DNA of 64,000 nt from Floccularia luteovirens. Taxonomy: Eukaryota; Basidiomycota; Agaricomycetes; Agaricales; Squamanitaceae. The first letter of the stretch is position 1. Each line of letters opens with the position of its first letter. Below, in pieces: positions 49,608 to 63,609 of the stretch. The stretch lies in assembly GCA_009739215.1 (NCBI GenBank), contig VSJF01000003.1:1178001-1242000 (forward strand), in the 5' to 3' direction. Both the position numbers and the translations under genes were made by a program. A model generated the notes under the pieces. It was not told where the DNA came from and ran no database searches. It was given only the letters and a program-made list of their open reading frames with translations.

Positions 49608-49940
49608 CTCCTATGGCCTAAACTAAGTTCTAGTATTACATACTTACATGTAATGTAAACCGTTTCGGTGAATGGTGTGGCCAGGATCGCGTAATGACGT
49701 TAAATACAAATCAAGTGCTCAATAAAGCTTAAAGGCACATAGTCACATCAATAAGTTCACTGTCCTCCGAGGTTACTTTGCCGTACACCGGGTAACATCT
49801 TCTCGTTATGTATTCCAGTTCTGACGCTGTCTGTCGTGAGTACAGATGTCTCCAATTGGATGATAAACATAAAGACACATGAGGAACTCTGGGTACAATA
49901 ATTATAACAACCGACATGACGTCCCCTTATTAGCAAGCCT
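49608..49940. other. Intergenic region between permease and pirin
   Basis: A 333-base gap holding the permease trailer and pirin promoter. No gene or strong motif is seen. Confidence 0.4.
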
Positions 49941-51587
49941 ATGTTTCGTTACTTTTTTATCTCCTCAATCATCCTTGTTACTGCGTACCTCTTTACAATC
50001 TCCAATCTTCCATTCAAATTCACCCGAAATACAAATTCCGGAAACTACTACCCAAGTGCATCTACACCACAAGCAGAACAAATGGCAATGACGTCCGTTT
50101 CACGATCTGTTGTCAAGAAAGTATTGGCTGTTGAGACACCAGAGGTGCGTTTTTACCACCCCACTTAATTTGTCGTTCGCAGCAGGGTTTAATTAAGTCT
50201 GTTGTTTAGGGTGTAGGGGCATTAGTGCGAAGAAGTATTGGATCGATGAACCTCAAAAATCTCACACCTTTTCTCATGCTTGACCACTTTCACGTCAGCA
50301 AAGGAGCCGTAAGCTACAGAGTAGTCAGAGTTGGAAACATTCTCAACTTTTCAACAGGGGTTTCCTGACCATCCACATCGCGGCCAGGCAACTGTGACGT
50401 ATATGTTGGAGGGGTAAGGTTATATTCATATGACCTCACACAACATATTTTAATTCATAATCCAGATCTAGCAGACATGAAGATTCTGCAGGGCATAAGG
50501 GCACCATTGGTGGGTACAAGGTCACAATACTTGGAATGAACGAGGTTTGAACTTCAGGATCAGTTCAAGGAGGTGTCCAATGGATGTGTGCAGGAAAAGG
50601 AATTATCCACGCTGAAATGCCTGTTCACGAAGACAATTCACCCGATCCTCGAGGTCTGCAGTTGTGGGTTGATCTTCCAAAGCAGGTATGCAGTTAATTT
50701 TTTCAAAGCGGGGCTCATTGCTAAGCTACGTCCATAGTATAAACTGGTGGTACGAGAAACACCTTCCAGCTGACATGAAGATTCCTCACGGTTCTTTGAC
50801 TCTAGGACCCATCATACCAGGAACTTGGACCTGACCAGTGCGTAACAACGATTTGATTTAAGACTGATAGACCAACCGTTTCTTAGCATTCCTTCTGCAT
50901 ACCCAGAAGGTCCTGACGGGCCGGTAAAAATCAAAGTCATCAGCGGTAAGAGCCATGGGGTCGAATCACCAGTCCGCCCATTGGGTGGTTGCTGGTATTT
51001 CCATGTCACTTTCAACCGCCAGGGTTCCGTCTTTCAAGATATTCGTAAGTTGACATTACATACAGTTCGGGATGTTTTGACAAAAGATTGAATCATGTAG
51101 CATCCGGATGGACATCCTTCATATACAGTAAGCCATTTTTATACTTGGTCAATATATTACTTTATTTTGGATCTGCAGTCTTAAAAGGAGCAGTGACCGT
51201 TGGTGATGAAACCCTTTCACACAAATCCTTCCATACTCTCGTGTTGTCTTCTGAAAAAAACGAAACTGGTGTCCTGGTTAAAGCAACGGAAGATGTCACG
51301 GAATTTGTACTGGTTAGTGACTTCATTGAATGTCGTTGGTAGTAGTTGTTTAAGCTGTATGGGATAGATCGCAGGAGAGCCTTTGGACCAAACCGTGTTC
51401 CAATATGGACCCTTTGTCATGACGACTCGTGAGGAGATACAAATGACTTTGCTTGACTGTGAGTAGAACATTGTACTTATCAAGGAGTCCCACTAAATCG
51501 GAGTCTTTCATATGCATGTCAGACCAAACAGGGCGGAATGGTTTCGAAAAAGCTCATACATGGAAGAGTGAGATCGGGGGTCTGTAA
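49941..51587 (+). CDS. Pirin-family cupin protein with N-terminal hydrophobic segment
   Basis: A bicupin metalloprotein family tied to transcription control, quercetin oxidation and stress. From 49941 the first exon opens MFRYFFISSIILVTAYLFTI, a likely signal anchor or leader, in the same frame as the pirin core. A shorter form could start at 50082 (MAMTSVSRSV). The core reads VGALVRRSIGSMNLKNLTPF, MLDHFHVSKGAGFPDHPHRG, QATVTYMLEGSSRHEDSAGH, QWMCAGKGIIHAEMPVHEDN and GLQLWVDLP. The iron-binding His cluster (HFH, HPHRG) and the Glu are present. The second cupin follows with KIKVISGKSHGVESPVRPL. About seven introns are present, and the stop is TAA at 51585-51587. It ends about 110 bases from the convergent NSA1 gene. 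Confidence 0.88.
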
Positions 51588-51695
51588 ATTAAAAATTCAA
51601 GATGATTTGATAAATGTTGCGCTGTAGTCTGATGTCATTTTTAATATTATATTGATCGTTCTGCAACTACCCAGTAAGAAAATCTAATATTTACC

Positions 51696-53135
51696 TTATT
51701 CTTCAATGTACCCCATTTCGTCCCACACAGCATCATCATCTTCGTGTGGCTGAACGCTCTGTTCTCTCTTGTCTTGGTCCCATGTTACAGCAGTCGGTAC
51801 AGTTTTCAAGTATATTTTCTCAACCACTTCTCCACGATGGTCCTGCCGCTGGCCTTCCTCTGCAGGCGGAGGGTAAACGCTATGCACACGGGCATAGCAG
51901 TCTAAAGCAGTGGAAACCATGAATGTCGGCGATGGCGAGATGGAAGTAACAGATCCAGAAAAGCCTTTCAGTGAATTAGCAAAATGAAAGTTATATTTTA
52001 AATTTTCTCAAAATACCTTTATAGCTGTAGAGAATTCTGCCATTCCGTGAATCGACGGAGAACAAGTTGTAACCGAAGTCACTGACAAATATCTCACTTG
52101 TTTATGTTAGAGAAATGGAGTCATACAAATCAGAGTCCTACGCACTGTTCTGAAAATCCCTGTTCGACGACGCGGACACCCCCAATTTTTGACAATCCTT
52201 TCCAGTTGGAGGCTGGGCGGCGGCCAGCCCTGGTATCATATCGTCGTACATCTCCAAGTTCTGTACCGGTTAGTAGGTGGAATGGCGTAGACAAATACGT
52301 TAGAGAATTAATTCGAACTGGTTGTCGAAGGTTCAGAGCATCGTTCGGAACCTGGATATAAAATAAATACTTCATTCAGGAATGGTATAGAAGTGAACAG
52401 ACTTACATTTTTGGCTCTCCATATTTCACCAGAAAACAGTGAATCAGTGCGCTTCCGCTTTTTGGAGGTCGGCAGAGCTGGCTTATCATCAATATCTGTG
52501 GCTGGTTGAAAGGCAAGCTCTGTATTCCATAAGGATAAATCAACTTCATCTCCTCCATAAGCAAATGTTTTTTTGTCTGATGACAAACGCCAGTCGCGCA
52601 AACGAGTGGGGAGACTGGCACGGTGAGTCGCGTTATTGTCATCTGAATCCAGGCTGTGAACTATCATTCTCAAAGCCCCGTTTGACGTGCATGAGTAAAC
52701 AGCACTATCAGATTTTTGAGTTCTACCCAAATTTCAGAGGACAACTAACTTACCTATCAGACAATGCCATACCAATATATGTGCTCTCCTTCAGGTGGTT
52801 CTCCTTCCATTGAGATAAAATGTCAACTTTGTCATCATCTTTCAGGTTGAAAAGCAGGATAGAGCTATCTGAGTACCCTGCGGCAAGCTGTGGTCAATGT
52901 AAATTTGCTGGTGAGGGAGATTGTAGAATACAATACATACAAGTGTCAACTCATCGGAGATATATTGACATTTCAACGCCTGTACGGATATCCCAGCTAC
53001 GCCTTGGTAGACGGTCTTAGTTTCTACCTGATTGCCAGCTTGACCTTTCGGTGCATATCGCAATGACCTTATGCTGCCAACTTGGTCACCGACGAGAAAT
53101 CTGCTTGACATCGTACTAAATTGAGGGTCCACCAT
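51696..53135 (-). CDS. NSA1: Ribosome biogenesis protein Nsa1/WDR74
   Basis: A seven-blade WD40 nucleolar protein needed for early pre-60S assembly with the Rix7/NVL AAA ATPase. The first exon gives MVDPQFSTMSSRFLVGDQVG with SIRSLRYAPK. Further blades include LAAGYSDSSILLFNLKDDDK, TYIGMALSDR, RASLPTRLRDWRLSSDKKTF, the insertion PALPTSKKRKRTDSLFSGEI, and LTYLSTPFHLLTGTELGDVR. The last exon (51696-51920) has MVSTALDCYARVHSVYPPPA and the acidic end AVWDEMGYIEE. An alternative start is the ATG nine codons on (MSSRFLVGDQ). It is divergent from RMD5 with 109 bases between starts. Confidence 0.92.
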
Positions 53136-53244
53136 AGTATTTTTAAGTGTTCCTGTGACGGTTGTTCCGTGACACGCGACTTACTCTTATCCCGGTGTTT
53201 CAATACCTCAACACTGGCAGGTGTGCAACGATACTCAACACATC

Positions 53245-54671
53245 ATGGACGGGCCCCTCAAGGAATTAGCAAAATTGGAAAAGTTGACTACTTCCGAAGG
53301 AAGTAAAACCCCTCCAATCCACGAATCGTTGAACGCCTTGCTTGAGGTCCTGCAAATAGCCAGGCGAGGGTATCTTGAATCTGACCACAATGAAACAAAA
53401 TTGAAAAAGTTGGCAGAACTTGTCGATGCTAAGAAAAAGGACATAGATGATAAACAAAAAGAGGTGTATTCGTCCATGTCACGATTTGGAAAAGCTTTGG
53501 AGAAGGTAAATATTGTCGACTTCCACTTGTCTTTTACATTGATAGCTTTTTCGTGGATAAAGAAATTCCCGACTACTTTGCCAGCATATACTGATTTATT
53601 CTCATCTCCCAAATCCCTGGTGGCCCTGGAGCGAACCATCTCTTTACACTTTCTCCGAACCGGTCAATTCGCGGTAGCAGAAACATTTTTGCAGGTTTGT
53701 CTGCAGTTTCACTCAAGAGGATATCAAGCTGAACAGAAACAGGAAACAGGCATTGAGATTCCTGTAGAAGTACAGTCTCAATTCGTGGATCTACATTGCA
53801 TTCTCAAAGGGCTGAGAAATCAAGATATCAGTCTAGCATTGGCGTAAGTGCCAATCGTTCTATTTATGTATCCTAATAATGATTTCATTGCAGTTGGGTG
53901 GGGAAAAATCGAGATTTCTTGCAGTCTCGGTCGTCTCCGTTAGAATTTCACCTCCATCGTTCTCAATACATAAGACTTCTGTTTTCCTCGCATCCTCCAG
54001 ATCCTCTGCCTGCCATCTCATACGCTAACGCTACACTACGACCCTTCTATAACGAGCACGAAGCCGACTTTAGACGCCTTATAGCTTGCGTAGCTTACCT
54101 TCCTCTATCCAAACTTCAAACTTCACCCTACGCTGACCTAGCATCACCTTCCCTTCATTTCGATCTGGAGCCCCTATTTGCTAAAGAATATTGTGCTAGC
54201 CTAGGTATGAGCCGTCAAGTCCCCTTGCGAGTGGTGGGAGACATTGGAGGAGGCGGGGCCCTAGCCAGGATCGAAAAGGGGAGGAAGGTCATGCGAGAAC
54301 GTAAGAGCGAATGGAGTCAAACAGATGAATTACCAGTGCGTTTTTTGTATCTTGCTCTATTACAAATTAACACGGAACATCTATAGATTGAGATACCTTT
54401 ATCAGCGGAAAACCGGTACCATTCCATTTTCGCATGCCCTGTTTCAAAGGAACAGTCAACTGAGAGCAATCCACCCATGATGATTTCATGTGGTCACGTC
54501 ATCTCAAAGGATAGTTTGCAGAAACTCAGCAAACCCGGCGGGTTAGTAGCATCATAGCATGTTGATGATATTTTTCTAATTTGTTCTCATTGTTATTTAT
54601 GTAGCCGGGTCAAGTGTCCTTACTGCCCTATGGAATCTCAAACAAGCGCAGCATTACGGGTCCATTTTTGA
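53245..54671 (+). CDS. RMD5: GID/CTLH E3 ubiquitin ligase subunit Rmd5 (Gid2/RMND5)
   Basis: The RING-like subunit of the GID ligase, which in yeast degrades gluconeogenic enzymes when glucose returns. The N-terminus is [20 protein letters not shown] with coiled coil ([18 protein letters not shown]). A LisH/CTLH region follows with [20 protein letters not shown] and [20 protein letters not shown], then [20 protein letters not shown]. The degenerate RING near the C-terminus reads [30 protein letters not shown] and KCPYCPMES. The intron at about 53507-53563 joins KALEK to [10 protein letters not shown] possible 42-base intron near 53.7 kb is a multiple of three and may be retained. Its true status needs transcript data. 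Confidence 0.92.
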
Positions 54672-54993
54672 CCCACCTGTGATGATTTCTAGTAATACTA
54701 ATACTATTTATTCCGTCGAACGCAATCATGTAGATTAATTGTCATTTTTCATATAAATCTGTACCTTAAATGTTGGATTATTATGTGCATATTACGTAAG
54801 TAACTCGGGATCTTTGTCTGCTAACCCACCCCTATCAAATGGGTAACATCATTCAACTAAACGCCATAAGAATACAAGCACTCCTTTAATAGTTTAACAT
54901 CCTTCATTCCATACTGACGACCGAGTCAATTTTTCGTGGTGTCCCTTGCTCAAAGATCTATCGCAGTCGCCTCGACTGTAGGAATTAGTTCCC
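54672..54993. other. Intergenic region between RMD5 and the TBC gene
   Basis: A 322-base gap of AT-rich sequence holding the RMD5 trailer and the TBC promoter. No gene or notable motif is seen. Confidence 0.4.
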
Positions 54994-57691
54994 ATGTCGT
55001 CGGAAGATAATACACAACTCCCGTTGAAGCAACCGCTGAAGTTTGTCGGCGATTTTTATTAATTCAACAATCTTCCCTGATGTAACATTAGGCAGGTATA
55101 TGACCAACTATTTGGCTCTGGAGCTAGTCTCTCGAAGCTGAAAGATGCAGCCCTGATGAATAAATTGTACACATCTTCCAGGGAGGATATTGAAGTGACT
55201 GGTAGAAGCCTTGCGTGGAAGGTAATGTTAGACTTCGTTAAACGGTAATATACTTGACGTATCCTTTCCAGTTATTTCTGATTGGAGATGAACCTCTACC
55301 AACGTCTTCTCCCGTCCGTCCTGCATCTCTTCTGACTTCAATGCGTAATGCTCGAAAAACATACATCGCTCTCGTCGTAGAAAAGATGAGAGCCCCTGAT
55401 GGTAGCTATGAGATTGGGACGGTATTGCCTGGTATAGAGATATCAAAGGCAGCCCCGAAATCTGTCGGAAACCTGGATAAGAACAATCCCCTTAGTTTAC
55501 ACAACGAGGTGTGCCGACGTTACCACGGACTTCATTGTTGTCATGTCATGACCATCAACCATTGTGTTGTTAGAATCCGTGGAACGAATGGTTTGCCTCA
55601 GTTGAAATAAGGAAAACAATATCGCAAGATGTGGAACGAACGTACGTGACTTCGATTAACTTAGAATGATTTGTTTACGAAAAGATCAGGTTTCCTGAAA
55701 TTGCATTCTTCCGCGAAAAAGAGGTTCAAGTTCAACTTACAAATATCCTGTTCCTCTACGCAGCAAAGCATCCGAATATAGGCTACAGACAAGGTTTTAA
55801 TGTTCATCCACCAGGAAATTAACCCATTTAACTAATTTCTAACTCTTGTGCTTTAAGGGATGCATGAGATATTGGCTCCTTTGTATTATGCCGTTCGCCA
55901 TGATTCGATTTTTGTGGACGATGTAACAGGAGAATGTCCAGAATTGGAAGAAATATGCTCTATGTCTTGGATTGCCGCCGATTCGTGGGCATTATTCGAT
56001 TCTGTGATGCGTGGTACTGCACGGTGGTATGAGTGGCGGGAGGCTTCGCCAGCTGAATCCCTGCCCTGGCACACAGTAACCAAGACTCAATTCCAACATC
56101 ACACACCAAAAAGCCATAATAGCGTCTTCATTGCTCCGATTGTAGAGATTTGCAACAGAATTCAGTCCACGTTTCTCAGAGCCATAGATCCAATATTATG
56201 GGCGCATCTTGATAAAACGGGCATTGAACCACAAATATATGGAATGTGAGGATATTCATTATCTAAATCACGTTTGATCATTGATTTTCTTCCGTAGTCG
56301 TTGGTTGAGACTGTTATTCACGCGGGAGTTCAGCTTGTCAGACGCTATGTATCTATGGGATGGTCTCTTTGCATGTGATCCTACCCTCGATCTTTCTCCT
56401 TGGATTTGCGTTGCTATGCTTATCAGAATTCGCAACGAATGTATGTATCGGTGCATTATGCTGTATATCATGTGCTAACTATTAATTACTAACAGTGATA
56501 TTAGCGGACTATAGCAGTCAACTAACGAGCCTTTTGCGATACCCCTCTCCTACTGAAGGTGTTTTTGGTGCTCCTAGTCATACTAGTCTGCTACTCAGAC
56601 AAGCTTTGGCTCTTCAGTCGTCGCCTTCGGTATCTACTGGGAAAACCCTCATAATAGAGAATCAAAATTTATTAAACATCCCTGCGGAAGCTTCTCCACA
56701 ACTTCTCAGTGCCCCTCCGAAGCGTAGTATGGAAGGACACCAATCATCGAGAACTGGTCAACATTCGCGGCAGTCATCCTCACCACAATTTGGTTTACCA
56801 GAAATGATCGCCAGAGGCTTGCTGGAACGTGGTGAGAGTCTGGGTATCAACAAAACGTTCATGAATGCAGTATCAGAGCTCCGGGTAAGTATGGTCGTCA
56901 TGTTGTGTTTCCCCTTCTCATTTTGTTGTTTGCAGCGCAATATACCTGAATTGAAAGCTTCTCTTGTTCGCCCACTTAATAGTCCGCCTATTGCATCCCC
57001 ATTAGATGACGAGAGAATATTTGAAGGGGAGCTATTACGAAGTCCAACAGAAACCGAAAGAGAATTGAGGATGATACGAAACAGAGACAAGCAGCTAGCT
57101 GAGTCTCTTGGATGGATTGTAGACACACTCCTACAGGACGATAGTGAAACCGAAGATAAACAACGTCTGGAGAAGCAGAAGCGCGAAGCGCTTGAGTCGC
57201 TTTCATATGTACGAGACGTTTTGATAAGTGGGACAACATCTATCGAGGTTGACCGGTTAATCGGAGACGAAGCAATGCGCAACATATCTAAAAGCAAGAG
57301 TACGATACCATCTTCTGCGATGAATCGACCGCCGACATTAGTTTCCGCTCCGGAACCTTTGATGATGGCTCATACGCGACTGAAACCAGCAAATTTAAAT
57401 CAAAGCCGTTTACATTCCCATTCACCGCCACAGGTCAATTCGTTAGCAAATGGTAATATAAACAACGCTTCTAGACAGCCTGTGCTAGCACCATGGAATT
57501 ATACCCCATCAAGCTTTTCTGATTCCACTATTCCCTCAGGATCAGGGGTATTGCCACGGTTTCCTCCTCCTACATCAACAGGTTTCGTACGAAAAAGTTC
57601 GGAGAGGCCTGCCGATCAAACGCCGTCTAGTGAGAGTCGAGAGGAGAATAAGGATGTTGTGTATCACGATCCTCTGGGTGCGCTTGGGTAA
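54994..57691 (+). CDS. TBC-domain Rab GTPase-activating protein (TBC1D5-like)
   Basis: A RabGAP that switches off Rab GTPases in endosomal traffic. It starts MSSEDNTQLPLKQPLKF, and an intron leads to VYDQLFGSGASLSKLKDAAL. The TBC domain (about residues 45-380) contains SSREDIEVTGRSLAWKLFLI, the arginine finger TISQDVERTFPE, the glutamine finger IGYRQGMHEILAPLYYAV, PQIYGIRWLRLLFTREF and AMYLWDGLFACD. A long acidic insert with no clear fold lies between YYAV and the final helices. The C-terminal half is Ser/Pro-rich with a coiled coil (ETERELRMIRNRDKQLAESL) and ends VVYHDPLGALG. All the catalytic residues of TBC GAPs are visible. The assignment to the TBC1D5 subtype rests on the long insert and tail. 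Confidence 0.88.
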
Positions 57692-57806
57692 CAAGTTGAA
57701 TTAAATATGTAGTGTAGTGGGAGCATACATGAAGGCTGCTGTATTTATGTAAAGCTAGGTTTAATCATGAAGTTAAGGCGGGAGCGGAACCTGGTACATG
57801 ATACAA

Positions 57807-57814
57807 TCACGTGA
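57807..57814. promoter_or_regulatory. E-box palindrome TCACGTGA upstream of SDH1
   Basis: A perfect 8-base palindrome with the CACGTG core lies 83 bases upstream of the SDH1 start. It is the same octamer as at 18714-18721. A bHLH site is inferred. Confidence 0.4.
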
Positions 57815-57896
57815 ATGAAAGAGGTCGGGATGGATCGCAACTGAATAGAAAACTGAATATCATTTCTTCGTTCCGGCTTCATTCTCAACGTTCACC

Positions 57897-60464
<2,568 letters not shown>

Positions 60465-60596
60465 TTTGAAGCAGAAGAGGGATCATTTTTTGCAGGTCCG
60501 TCACCACGTATATGTAGTATTATTCATAGCTATGTGGAATCAAAAAATGAAAAGAGATAGATTATTTAATTTGACAAGTCAGAGGTTGATTAAAAA

Positions 60597-62743
60597 CTAA
60601 TTCAACGGGCTATCCAAATCGTACTGCCCGAATAATTTTTCTGAGAAGTATCGAGCCCTCACGCTCCGTCCACCAAAGTAACGACCATCTAGCTCTCGTA
60701 CAGTCTTCCAAGCTCCTGCTGGACCAGCAAACAGTACAAAGATTCGCACTGCATCTTCTGAATCAGATGGTGGTGGATTGACAAGATGCACGATGACGCG
60801 TTCGACTGTGCCGTTCTTGGAGCATTCATCACCTAAACCAACATGTGTGAATTGACTCCTCTTTGATAACGATAGAAAAAAAGGACAGACCAATTTCTCC
60901 TCTTAGGTCTTCATCTTCTACGTCTTCTGGACCAACCATGTTTGTAAGTACTACCACGCGACTCGGTTCTCCAAAGCGCGCTTTGTCTTCTTTCGTTTTC
61001 GCATCTTCATTGTTGTTGACGATTTTACCCATCTTTGATCCGACGCCTATACCTTTTCCACTAGGACCGGCATTGCCTTTTGATTTCTTCTGGCCAGCCT
61101 GCTCGACGCTCAAGGCATTCACAATGCCTGCTCCGTCCGCACCAAGCCCTTGACCATCTTTATGACCCCATTTCTCCATCATACGAGCGGCAAATTTGTG
61201 CGGATTGGGTCTGTACAACGTCAGTGTTAGCACACCAACAACTACTGGTAGACAATAATAAAGTTACTTTTGTTCTTCTTCAACTGGTTCTGCAGAGGGC
61301 CGCGGAGAAGCGGGAGCAGTTGCCGCAAGGGCACCAAGTTTGGCAGCGATTGCAGCTGCAGCTTTGACCTTTTCTTCGAATGCATCTGCTATCACGGCTG
61401 CCGGAGGACCAGGTGGTGGTGGCGGAACAGAAGGGGGAGCGAATGGATTATAAGCAAGAGGTGGTGGAGACAGTGACTTTGGTCGAGATTCTGCAAGTTG
61501 AGGCTTTGTCGTCGACATCGCAAGGCGACAAAGGTACGCCTCTTCCCCTGTCTCAGCTGGGACAGAAACGGGGTTTGGCTGGCTCCCCCTGGATAAGCCT
61601 GGTATTTCCTCTTCGTCATCGGATGTTGGGGATATTTGAGCAGGTAGGGGAGAGACCGGCCTCCTGGCAGCTGACATGGCAAGGCGACGTTGGTATGCAT
61701 CGTCACCAGTAAGATTGCGTTCCACTGGAACAGGGGGTGCTGCAACGTCATTGTGCGAACCTTGCTGCATGAGACGGTCTCGTTCTTCGTCCGTCCTCGA
61801 CCAACGGTCAAAAGTCTCATTGAAACGTCCTAGAATGGAACAATGATTCAAGATGATAAAAACACTTTTTGGTGACGATGTCTACTTACCAGCTTTACGA
61901 GGTCTGTCCTCGTCATCAGAAACAGATGCTTCACTATCAGAGTAGCTTCTGCTCCGCCTGGCGCGTTTGCGATCTTGCATTCTACGTTCTTCAGCAAGGC
62001 GCTCACGCCTATCGATACGATCCTTTTGTCTCCATAATTTATATTCGTTGTAGTCATTAGGGCGAAGTGGATCATAGATTTCTGTGGGATCCCATATGGG
62101 CACTAATGGTGCATTCCGGTTCTACCAATTTTGGTTACAAAAGTGAAAGTCTTGTGTGATTGAACATTACCTTTTTGCCCTTTCCCTTGTTTACTTTCTT
62201 CTTTTGGTTTGACCTGAAACCGTTGACATCCTCATCAAGCACCATGGAAGGCGGCTTGACTTTCTTTCCCCATCCTTGGGTAGCCTGAGCGGGTGCTGTA
62301 GACTCATTGTTTTGAGGTTCAACGAGAGCGGGGGGTGCAAATACGACGGCAGTGGAAGATAAACCAGCTGCAGGGATGGGAAGCGAAGACAGGACGGCAG
62401 CGCCAACGGGTAGGCGATGTGCAGCAGGCTTTGCTTTCTGAGCCTGGCTGCGACGAACTGGAGCGAAGGCAAGAGCAGCAGACCACCCTTGGGTGAATAA
62501 ATTGGAGATTTCAATAAGCGGGAACTATTGGAGAATAAAAATGGGATTGAAAGAGATACCAGCTGTAGATTTTGATTTCCCTGATGAAGCATCTGTAGTC
62601 TGAGTCTGAGCAGGAGTTGCTTGAGGATCTGAGAGGGGTTGTGGAGGAGAAGGAGGAGTAGGAATAGGAAGAGAGGAAGAATAGACGGAGCCAGAAGAGA
62701 ACTGGATGCCACCGTACAAACCACCAGCTCTGCTGCTCGACAT
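60597..62743 (-). CDS. Splicing factor SPF45/RBM17 (G-patch and RRM/UHM)
   Basis: A U2-related splicing factor with roles in alternative splicing and DNA repair. The N-terminus [20 protein letters not shown] is the conserved SPF45 start. A basic/acidic region with [20 protein letters not shown] follows, then a [20 protein letters not shown] helix and a Ser/Pro-rich stretch. Next are the G-patch ([20 protein letters not shown]) and a C-terminal RRM of the UHM type ([40 protein letters not shown]). The [14 protein letters not shown] motif carries the Arg-x-Phe that binds U2AF ligand motifs. It ends QYDLDSPLN. The start lies only 34 bases after the stop of the next upstream gene on the same strand. 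Confidence 0.92.
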
Positions 62744-62777
62744 GGTAAACAATTAAAATGTTTATTTATTATTATTA

Positions 62778-63444
62778 CTAATTAAAATACTTTTCTCTAA
62801 CTTTTCGACTCATCACATGCACCACATTCTTTCCCACGTCAATCATCGCCCAGCCATTCTCTATCTGCTTGCCTCTGCCAGAACTCGTGCAAAGCTATAG
62901 TCGTCTTATTTAGTTCCTTTATCTCTCCATGGTGTCTCATCCACTCACTGTTTTCCTTACTACTCCGACAACTCGTTCAATAGTCCCTTTATTCTCAGTC
63001 CCTTCTTTCACCTATTTCATTTCAGTTTGGTGTCATTAATATAACAAACTATCCCCTTACCTGTGCCATTATCATCCAATCCCATATTCCATTCGTAGAG
63101 TCATATTTTGACTCTCCTGCATATGTCGCCCCACGCTTCCGCCGTCCCCGTGGTGTGCAAAGAGGGAGAGGTGGTCCAGCTGGTACTGTTATTGCACGAC
63201 TGAGAACCAATAGTGAAGTGTCTAGATAAGGCGATTGTGCAAGTTGAGCGTGAAGTGTCTTCATGATTGCAGGTGCGTCTTCTGGCACCGGAGGTGGTAC
63301 TACCGCATGAGATTGTGGAACGACAGGCGGTTTATCTTCTTGTTCGACAAACCATGGAATAGGTTTATGAGCAGAGATGGAATATGGAGAGTGTCTTGCA
63401 GAAACTAGTCGCGCCAGACGAATCCTTGGAAGTAGCATAAGCAT
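62778..63444 (-). CDS. Mitochondrial RsfS/Atp25-N-like protein
   Basis: Three exons (63061-63444, 62949-63011, 62778-62894) give a protein of 187 residues. It starts with a basic mitochondrial leader (MLMLLPRIRLARLVSARHSP). The middle has PRGRRKRGATYAGES and WDWMIMAQVKEGTE, and the end is IENGWAMIDVGKNVVHVMSR followed by KVREKYFN. The C-terminal piece matches the pattern of ribosome-silencing factor RsfS (W-x-x-x-D-x-G-x-x-V-V-H-V). The bacterial and organellar relatives bind mitoribosome protein uL14. Introns 62895-62948 and 63012-63060 are clean GT-AG of 54 and 49 bases. The ATG at 63444 is preferred because it gives a clean leader. The family call comes from pattern memory only. It shares a 165-base divergent promoter with Shr3. 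Confidence 0.7.
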
Positions 63445-63609
63445 TGAGATGAGAAAATTACTTGTGACCGCAAATTCAGAAATACGACGAGAATTACCCA
63501 AGTTGGAAACGGACTTTGAAATAAATTAAAATACTGACATGCGAAATTATTTTTGTGAACTGGACATCCCGCTTCACAAGTCTGGCTCTCTCTCTTTACC
63601 TCTATCAAA

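Noticed and set aside
61270..61712. Plus-strand Gly/Arg-rich frames opposite SPF45
   Set aside because: They are antisense of the Ala/Pro-rich linker and G-patch of SPF45.
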